Source: Ilumatobacteraceae bacterium
GTDB lineage: Bacteria; Actinomycetota; Acidimicrobiia; Acidimicrobiales; Ilumatobacteraceae
Assembly: GCA_025463305.1 (NCBI GenBank)
Contig: JAOBWK010000019.1
Span: 48,292 to 112,291 of the forward strand
Direction: 5' to 3'
Length of the DNA stretch: 64,000 nt
Shown: piece after piece, positions 59,086 through 64,000 of the stretch
Layout of the letters: each line of letters begins with the position of its first letter
How positions within the stretch are numbered: the stretch's first letter is position 1
Position numbers and translations under genes: made by a program
The notes under the pieces: model-generated
Seen by the model: the letters and a program-made list of their open reading frames with translations, nothing else
Databases searched by the model: none
What the model was told of the DNA's origin: nothing

Positions 59086-60187
59086 GTCGGCTCCTTCGAT
59101 CGGTGGGCAACGAGTCGGGACGGCCCCGCCTCACACGATCGAACATACGCACGGTTGCGGACAGTTTACGTCCGCAACCCGCGAGGGAATCTGCGAAGAT
59201 GTCGGCATCGACACACCCGCCCGACTGCTCCACCTGCTGACCCTGATGTCGTCCCGCGCCACCTGGCGCGCCGACGAGCTGGCCGAGCGGCTGGAGATCA
59301 CCGAGCGGTCGGTGCGGCGCGACATGACCCGGTTGCGAGCGCTGGGCTATCCCATCGAGTCCGTCACCGGACCGTACGGTGGATACTCACTCGCCGCCGG
59401 CGGTCGGCTCCCACCCCTGCTGCTCAGCGACGACGAGGCGGTGTCGATGGCCGTCGCCCTTCACGACATCTCCCAGCGCTCGTCGACCGTCATCGCCGAC
59501 GGCGCGCTCAGCGCCCTGACCAAGCTCGGCCAGGTGATGCCCGCGGCGCTCCGGGAGCGAGTCGGTGCGCTCACCTCCGTGGTCGTCGGCGTCGGCCACG
59601 CCTCGAGCCGTTCGGGAGGCGTCGACACCACCGGCAACGTCGAGACGCTGATGGCGGTTGCGCTCGCCTGCGCCCGCAACGAGCGGTTCCGGTTCGACTA
59701 CCGCACCGGCGACGGCGCCGAGTCGATGCGCCACACCGAGCCGTTCCGGCTGGTGTCGGTCGGCCAGCGCTGGTACCTGGTCGCGTTCGATCTCGACCGC
59801 GCCGACTGGCGCACGTTCCGGGTCGACCGGATCACCCGGCCACGAACCACCGGCGCCCGATTCCAACGAAGCCACGAACCCGACGCCGCGGCCTTGGTGG
59901 CGAAGGGGCTCGCGGTCAGCTCCTACGAGCAGCGGTCGATCGTGCGGGTCGCCGCCACGCTCGCCGAGGCGCTCCGCGAGATCCATCCCACCGTCGGCGT
60001 CGCGCACGCGGATCCCGACGATCCGGCGTACACGATCGTCGAGATCGGCGGCGACCTCGACTGGGTGGCTCGCTACCTGGCGAGCCTGCCGCTGCCGTAC
60101 GAGGTGGTCGAGCCGGCGGGGCTCGCCGATGAGCTGCGCGAGCTCGGCCGACGGATGGTGGCCGCCAACCCCAAGCGCCGCCGCTGA
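59084..60187 (+). CDS. WYL-domain (YafY-type) transcriptional regulator, start uncertain
   Basis: The recognisable protein starts at about base 59207: a DeoR-like HTH (PARLLHLLTLMSSRATWRAD, then ITERSVRRDMTRLRALGYPI), then GGYSLAAGGRLPPLLLSDDEA and a WYL core, with QRWYLVAFDLDRADWRTFRVDRI as the diagnostic segment. WYL domains bind nucleic-acid or nucleotide ligands. No in-frame ATG, GTG or TTG exists between 59084 and the HTH; the ATG at 59084 gives a 40-residue odd leader and would put the strong inverted repeat 59153-59179 inside the gene. The nearest ATG with a ribosome-binding site (59199) is out of frame. So the true start is unresolved. Confidence 0.78.
   Translation: MSAPSIGGQRVGTAPPHTIEHTHGCGQFTSATREGICEDVGIDTPARLLHLLTLMSSRATWRADELAERLEITERSVRRDMTRLRALGYPIESVTGPYGGYSLAAGGRLPPLLLSDDEAVSMAVALHDISQRSSTVIADGALSALTKLGQVMPAALRERVGALTSVVVGVGHASSRSGGVDTTGNVETLMAVALACARNERFRFDYRTGDGAESMRHTEPFRLVSVGQRWYLVAFDLDRADWRTFRVDRITRPRTTGARFQRSHEPDAAALVAKGLAVSSYEQRSIVRVAATLAEALREIHPTVGVAHADPDDPAYTIVEIGGDLDWVARYLASLPLPYEVVEPAGLADELRELGRRMVAANPKRRR
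59153..59179. promoter_or_regulatory. Inverted repeat operator between the small gene and the WYL regulator
   Basis: Arms GGTTGCGGAC and GTCCGCAACC (10 bases each, perfect) flank AGTTTAC. It lies 68-94 bases upstream of the small gene's start and just ahead of the start of the conserved WYL sequence, as expected for an autoregulatory site; WYL regulators normally bind such repeats in their own promoter. It argues that the start of translation is downstream of it. Confidence 0.7.
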
Positions 60188-60294
60188 CGCCCGGACCCCG
60201 CATGCGTCCGGACGCGCCGACGGTCCGGCACGCCGTCCGAAGACGACGGGCCGAACCGCCGGCGTGACAACCTCGTGTCAGGTCGACCCGTGGG

Positions 60295-61755
60295 TCAGGC
60301 GACCTTCTCGATCTCGATCGACGCCGAGCCAAGGCTCAGGTTGACAGCACCGGGCATCGACAGCTGGAGCGCCGCCGGCGAACCGGTGACGTTGATCAGC
60401 ACGGTGTCCTGGGCGACAGCGCCCACCGAGAGGATGCCCAACCCGAGCAGCGAGTTGGTGGAGCCGACGCCCGTGCCGTTCACGGTGAGCCGGGCCGAGC
60501 CGCTGGACCCGACGCCGGCGCTGACAGCCACCCGGTAGGTGACGCGGTACGAGCCGACCGCGAGGGTGAACGTGCTCGGCGTGCCGGAGGCGTGAGCGAT
60601 GGCCGTCGTCAGGGTGCCCGACGTCGTGTCGTTCGTCGTCGGGAACGGGACCACGCCGCCGGTCAACGTCGGCGAGTCGTTGAACGTCCCGAGCGCCGCA
60701 GCGATGCCACCGGCCGGGCCGACCAGCGAGTTCTGGAAGGTCCAGGTGCTCGCGGCGGTCTTGAGGTAGACGTTGCCGGTGGCGGTGTCCTCGTAGAAGT
60801 CGTTGACCGAGCCGAGCGCGCCGGCGGGAACGCCGGAACCGGTGAGGATCTTCGACCCGGCGGCACCAGCGGCGCCAGCGGCACCCGTGGCGCCAGCGGC
60901 GCCCGTCGCACCGGTGAGGCCCGTCGCACCCGTTGGTCCTGCGGGACCCGCCGGGCCGGTTGCTCCGGTGGCACCCGCAGCGCCGGCAGGACCGGCGGGG
61001 CCCGACGGGCCGGCAGCACCGCCGCCGAGCGTGATGCCGGGTGTCGGCCAGTTGCCGCCGGTCTTCGGGCCGTACAGGACGTGGTTGGTGACGTCGAGGT
61101 AGAAGTCGCCGTCGTCACCGATGCTGCTGGTCGGTGCACCCGAGCCCGAGCTGAGCTGCGAGCCGGGGAGGTCGATCGCGCTCAGCGGCATCACGTAGCC
61201 GACGAGGTCGATGATCACGTTGATCGAGCCGCGCTGGTTGAAGATGCTGATGCCACCGTTGCCGAGCTTGGCCACCAGCGAGTTGGCCTGGATCAGACCG
61301 GGGTACGCGTTGTTGGCCGAGGTGAACGGCTGGGGCTCACCCATCGGCCACACCGTGAGGTAGCTCGGGAGCGTGGCGTCCTCGTCGATGGTGACGTTGA
61401 TCAGCACTCCCGTCGCCGCCGCTGGGACGATCAGACCGTCACCGGCAAGGCGCAGGTCGAGCCGAGCGCCCGGTCCGAGCTTGGCCGGCGTGGTGAGCCC
61501 GACCGGGCCGGCCGGGGCTGGACGGGTGTCCAGGATTCGCACCGGGCTGACTGCGACGAAGGCACCGGGCGGCAGCGCGGTGCCGTCGGTGGCCGTCGCC
61601 TCGACGTGGTGACCCGCCTCGACCTTCGGTGGAGCGGCCGCTGACGAGCCACTGGCCGTCAGCGCTGTTGCCGTCAGACCGGCGATGCCGGCGACGATGA
61701 TCGCAGAGCGACCGATTCGGCGGCGCGTGCGCCCGCCCTCGTTGATGATCCGCAT
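60295..61755 (-). CDS. Secreted collagen-like surface protein
   Basis: A 486-residue exported protein. After a signal peptide (basic then AIIVAGIAGLTATALTASG), residues about 65-190 are a beta-rich domain recurring in actinobacterial surface proteins (SPVRILDTRPAP, GVLINVT, NSLVAKLGNGGISIFN, DLVGYV). Residues about 248-298 are 17 consecutive Gly-X-Y collagen-like triplets dominated by GPA, GAT and GAA. The C-terminal 150 residues look like a BclA/C1q-like beta jelly-roll domain (VGSYRVTYRVAV). Such proteins trimerise and form surface hairs. No LPxTG is present, so attachment is by another route. Confidence 0.88.
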   Translation of the reverse strand: MRIINEGGRTRRRIGRSAIIVAGIAGLTATALTASGSSAAAPPKVEAGHHVEATATDGTALPPGAFVAVSPVRILDTRPAPAGPVGLTTPAKLGPGARLDLRLAGDGLIVPAAATGVLINVTIDEDATLPSYLTVWPMGEPQPFTSANNAYPGLIQANSLVAKLGNGGISIFNQRGSINVIIDLVGYVMPLSAIDLPGSQLSSGSGAPTSSIGDDGDFYLDVTNHVLYGPKTGGNWPTPGITLGGGAAGPSGPAGPAGAAGATGATGPAGPAGPTGATGLTGATGAAGATGAAGAAGAAGSKILTGSGVPAGALGSVNDFYEDTATGNVYLKTAASTWTFQNSLVGPAGGIAAALGTFNDSPTLTGGVVPFPTTNDTTSGTLTTAIAHASGTPSTFTLAVGSYRVTYRVAVSAGVGSSGSARLTVNGTGVGSTNSLLGLGILSVGAVAQDTVLINVTGSPAALQLSMPGAVNLSLGSASIEIEKVA

Positions 61756-61804
61756 GTCCTACCCTCACTTGTCACGCCGTACTCCGCCTGTGAAGCCGGT
61801 CACT

Positions 61805-61833
61805 CGTATCTCGGCACATGATTCGAGATTCAA
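61805..61833 (-). promoter_or_regulatory. Candidate promoter of the collagen-like gene
   Basis: On the minus strand TTGAAT (61833-61828) and GATACG (61810-61805) are spaced by 17 bases, 50 bases upstream of the ATG. The -35 matches five of six of TTGACA, the -10 three of six. It lies in the only AT-rich portion of the region. Low confidence without experimental start mapping. Confidence 0.35.
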
Positions 61834-61873
61834 GAGTTATTCGTGAAGTTCTTGAGGAATGCTTGACAAAACG

Positions 61874-61889
61874 TCCCCCGATCGGGGGA
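61874..61889. repeat. 16-base perfect palindrome TCCCCCGATCGGGGGA
   Basis: The perfect palindrome lies between the end of the dimeric-barrel protein gene and the collagen-like gene. It could be a hairpin that terminates transcription of the former (minus strand, with TTTTG after it) or a binding site. A plus-strand TTGACA sits just left of it but has no good -10. Confidence 0.5.
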
Positions 61890-61951
61890 TGGCACTCACA
61901 GCACCAGCGTGCGGGCCATGGCGCCGGACGCGCGAAGCTCGGCTCGATCGC

Positions 61952-62773
61952 CTACTCGCGCAGCTGGTCGACGTACATCTCGGTGCCGGGCAGGGTCGGG
62001 ATGAACGGCGCGATCAGTTCGACGCGGCCGAGACCGGTGGCGGCGACCGTCTCGCCGACGCCCGTGAACTCGTCCCAGATGTCCTTCGGATCGGCCTCGG
62101 TGAACCACAGGATCGTCAGGCGGGTGTCGACGCCCTCGACGTCTTTGACGTAGGGCTGCTTGTCACCGGGCAGCGGCATCGGCTGGAAGATCGTTCCGAT
62201 CGCGACCTTCGAGTCAGGTGCGGGCGTGCGGTTGGCGAGGAGCCAGGCGAGCATCTGCTCGCAGCTCGCCGGATCCGGCGAGTCGATGACCTCGAGCACC
62301 AGGCCTTGGTACGGGTAGTGCAGCGCGTGGATGTCGCGCGGGCCGGTCGCGTCGCGATAGATGACGCCACGAGCTCGCTGGAACGACGTGAACGTGTGGT
62401 CGCGCTCCATGAACACGCGACCGTCGGCGAAGAGCCGGTGGTTGGTGCCGACGGCCCAGCGCATCTGCGCCTCGAACTGGCCGTCGGTGATCCAGTACGT
62501 GGAGATGTACTTGCCGGCCTCGACCGGCTGGGCGACGGCGGAGTCCTTCGGGTAGCGCAGCTTCTGGTACGGCACGGGCGCGACCCAACGCCGGCCGGCC
62601 CACAGCCAGGGGAACGCCATCGCCCCGGCATTGAAGTGATCGTCCTCGTACCAGCGGTTGTAGGCCGCGTCGTGACCGACGTGCGGCTCGACCATCGTGA
62701 TCAGGGCCGACCCGATCACCGGTGCGTACGGTCCCGTCTGGGCCATCGTGTAGTAGAGATCGTCCTCGCTCAT
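61952..62773 (-). CDS. Uncharacterised protein with tandem dimeric alpha/beta-barrel-like halves
   Basis: A 273-residue protein. The segment HDAAYNRWYEDDHFNAGAMAFPW matches the NRWYxxxH pattern of EthD/DUF4286-like ferredoxin-fold (dimeric alpha/beta-barrel) proteins, and a second beta-alpha-beta portion (TILWFTEADPKDIWDEF) at the end may repeat the fold. No signal or membrane segment. A GGGAG site precedes the ATG. Function unknown; it follows zwf by 38 bases on the same strand and is probably in its transcript. Confidence 0.72.
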   Translation of the reverse strand: MSEDDLYYTMAQTGPYAPVIGSALITMVEPHVGHDAAYNRWYEDDHFNAGAMAFPWLWAGRRWVAPVPYQKLRYPKDSAVAQPVEAGKYISTYWITDGQFEAQMRWAVGTNHRLFADGRVFMERDHTFTSFQRARGVIYRDATGPRDIHALHYPYQGLVLEVIDSPDPASCEQMLAWLLANRTPAPDSKVAIGTIFQPMPLPGDKQPYVKDVEGVDTRLTILWFTEADPKDIWDEFTGVGETVAATGLGRVELIAPFIPTLPGTEMYVDQLRE

Positions 62774-62811
62774 CTCCCGGACAGTAGTGGTCGTCTCCGG
62801 GAGGGCTCCTG

Positions 62812-64000
62812 TCAGACCTTGCTGCGCCAGGCACGCTCGAACGGCAGGCGCCAGGCGTGCGGAGCGATGAGCTGGTGGATGGCGTTCGGGCCCCATGATC
62901 CGGGCGAGTACGAGCGCACCGGCGGCGGCGACTGGAGCAGCGGCGTCGACAGCTCCCACAGCCGCTCGATGCCCTCGGCGGTGGTGAACAGCGTGTGGTC
63001 GCCGCTCATCGCGTCGTGGATCAGCCGCTCGTAGGCCTCGAGCACGTCGGCCTCGCGCCCCGTCTCGTGGAGCGCGAACTGCAGGCTCAGCTTGTCGAGC
63101 TTCATGCCCGGTCCTGGGCGTTTGCCGTAGAACGACAGCGACAGCTTCGAGGAGTCGGCGAGGTCGAACGTGAGGTGGTCGGGGCCGTGCGCGCCCACGC
63201 CGGAACCCGGCGGGAACATGCTCTTCGGCGGCTCGCGGAACGCGATCGAGATGATCCGCGCCCCCTCGGCCAGCCGCTTGCCCGTGCGGAGGTAGAACGG
63301 CACACCTGCCCAGCGCCAGTTGTCGACGTAGCACTTGAGCGCGATGAAGGTCTCGGTCTCGGAGTCGTGCCGGACGCCCTCGATGTCGCGGTAGCCGATG
63401 TACTGCCCGCGGACCACGTCGTGCGGCTCGATCGGCAGCATCGAGCGGAAGACCTTGTTCTTCTCCTCGCTGATCGCCCGGGGCTCCAGCGCGGTCGGCG
63501 GCTCCATCGCGGTGAAGGCCAGCACCTGGAACAGGTGGGTCACCACCATGTCGCGGTAGGCGCCGGTGGACTCGTAGAAGTTGGCGCGCTGGGCGAGCCC
63601 GAGCTCCTCGGGCACGTCGATCTGCACGTGGCTGATGTGGTTGCGGTGCCAGATCGGCTCGAACAGCCCGTTGGCGAAGCGGAACGCCAGGATGTTCTGG
63701 GCCGCCTCCTTGCCCAGGAAGTGGTCGATGCGGAAGATCTGCTCCTCGGCGAACACCTCGTGCAGCCGGGCGTTGAGCTTCTTGGCGGTCTTCAGGTCGG
63801 TCCCGAAGGGCTTCTCCATGATGATCCGGGACCGCTCCACGAGGCCGGCCTCGGCGAGCTGGTGGACGACCGGGAGCGCCGCCTTGGGCGGGACGCTGAG
63901 GTAGTGCAGCCGGCGGATCTCCTCGCCGGGGCACTCCTCGGCGAGTTGCCGCTCGGCCGCCGCGACGCCGTCCGCGAGGGCCTGGGGACCGTCGGCCTGG
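62812..64000 (-). CDS. zwf: Glucose-6-phosphate dehydrogenase (5' truncated by window edge)
   Basis: The C-terminal 396 residues of G6PD; the start lies beyond the right edge. The catalytic RIDHFLGKEAAQN segment with its His, the EKPFG motif, LHYLSVPP and the glucose-phosphate-binding YIGYRDIEG region are intact. It oxidises glucose-6-phosphate to 6-phosphogluconolactone with NADP+, feeding the pentose-phosphate pathway. The missing N-terminus holds the GxxGxxA NADP fold. The C-terminus RLPFERAWRSKV ends normally. Confidence 0.95.
   Translation of the reverse strand, partial: QADGPQALADGVAAAERQLAEECPGEEIRRLHYLSVPPKAALPVVHQLAEAGLVERSRIIMEKPFGTDLKTAKKLNARLHEVFAEEQIFRIDHFLGKEAAQNILAFRFANGLFEPIWHRNHISHVQIDVPEELGLAQRANFYESTGAYRDMVVTHLFQVLAFTAMEPPTALEPRAISEEKNKVFRSMLPIEPHDVVRGQYIGYRDIEGVRHDSETETFIALKCYVDNWRWAGVPFYLRTGKRLAEGARIISIAFREPPKSMFPPGSGVGAHGPDHLTFDLADSSKLSLSFYGKRPGPGMKLDKLSLQFALHETGREADVLEAYERLIHDAMSGDHTLFTTAEGIERLWELSTPLLQSPPPVRSYSPGSWGPNAIHQLIAPHAWRLPFERAWRSKV

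Noticed and set aside
59199..59240. ATG at 59199 with ribosome-binding site as the WYL start
   Set aside because: It is out of frame with the WYL protein and stops after 13 codons; kept only as a note on the uncertain start.
1..64000. tRNA, rRNA, riboswitch or insertion sequence
   Set aside because: I looked for TψC-loop GTTCGA contexts with paired arms, transposase motifs and terminal repeats around genes, and found none that held up by eye; a covariance-model search would be needed to exclude small RNAs.

Overview
This window is a contiguous stretch of GC-rich (about 70%) chromosome from an actinobacterium. The very high GC3, frequent GTG starts, tight ATGA/GTGA overlaps, DUF2510 and DUF1003 proteins, F420-type (deazaflavin) oxidoreductase, stand-alone LigD-type polymerase and mycobacterial-style lipid and xenobiotic enzymes all fit. 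The mix suggests an environmental Acidimicrobiia-like lineage, but that is inference; no rRNA, tRNA or ribosomal protein gene is present to anchor it. Coding density is near 95% and no stretch over 300 bases lacks a gene. I saw no insertion sequence, phage gene, CRISPR array or tRNA.

Layout. 1-4.8 kb: tail of an unknown protein, an SDR, a cyclic-nucleotide-binding protein, a TetR regulator fused to a SnoaL-like domain, a methyltransferase and a histidine phosphatase. 4.9-11.6 kb: small membrane or lipoproteins, a heterodimeric ABC exporter with one degenerate ATP site, DoxX and a hexapeptide acyltransferase. 11.7-14.6 kb: a P1/DmpA-type autoproteolytic hydrolase and panB-panC (pantothenate). 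14.6-19.4 kb: FAD oxidoreductase, MFS exporter, Rieske oxygenase, and an ArsR-SRPBCC fusion with a very clear self-operator and promoter. 19.4-29 kb: M1 metallopeptidase coupled to an N-terminally extended ProA-like dehydrogenase, MBL hydrolase, lipoproteins, Baeyer-Villiger-type monooxygenase, class C serine hydrolase, and a thioredoxin-reductase/methyltransferase fusion. 29-33 kb: aminotransferase-Lrp-TauE-YhhN operon and DUF72. 33-43 kb: LigD-type polymerase, DMT permease, luciferase-like oxidoreductase divergent from an acyl-CoA dehydrogenase, epimerase, SDR, homocysteine methyltransferase, YceH/DUF480 and a phosphotransferase. 42.8-44.0 kb: a nuclease-like/AbiEi-like gene bracketed by four copies of a palindromic repeat.

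44-51 kb is a histidine-utilisation operon (hutH-hutU-def-hutF-hutI, minus strand) with a divergent IclR regulator. HutF makes N-formylglutamate, yet no hutG is present. A peptide-deformylase-family gene sits 4 bases from each neighbour in the place where the deformylating enzyme is needed. This is the most interesting lead in the window.

51-64 kb: SnoaL-like protein, DUF1003, pirin, a single-chain ECF sigma factor with a zinc-finger, membrane and long exported Thr/Pro/Val-rich region, next to an LPxTG-type surface protein; Mug glycosylase and a TetR divergent from an F420-type oxidoreductase with two matching palindromic operators; a 56-residue small gene; a WYL regulator with a problematic start; a collagen-like secreted protein; a dimeric-barrel protein; and zwf running off the right edge.
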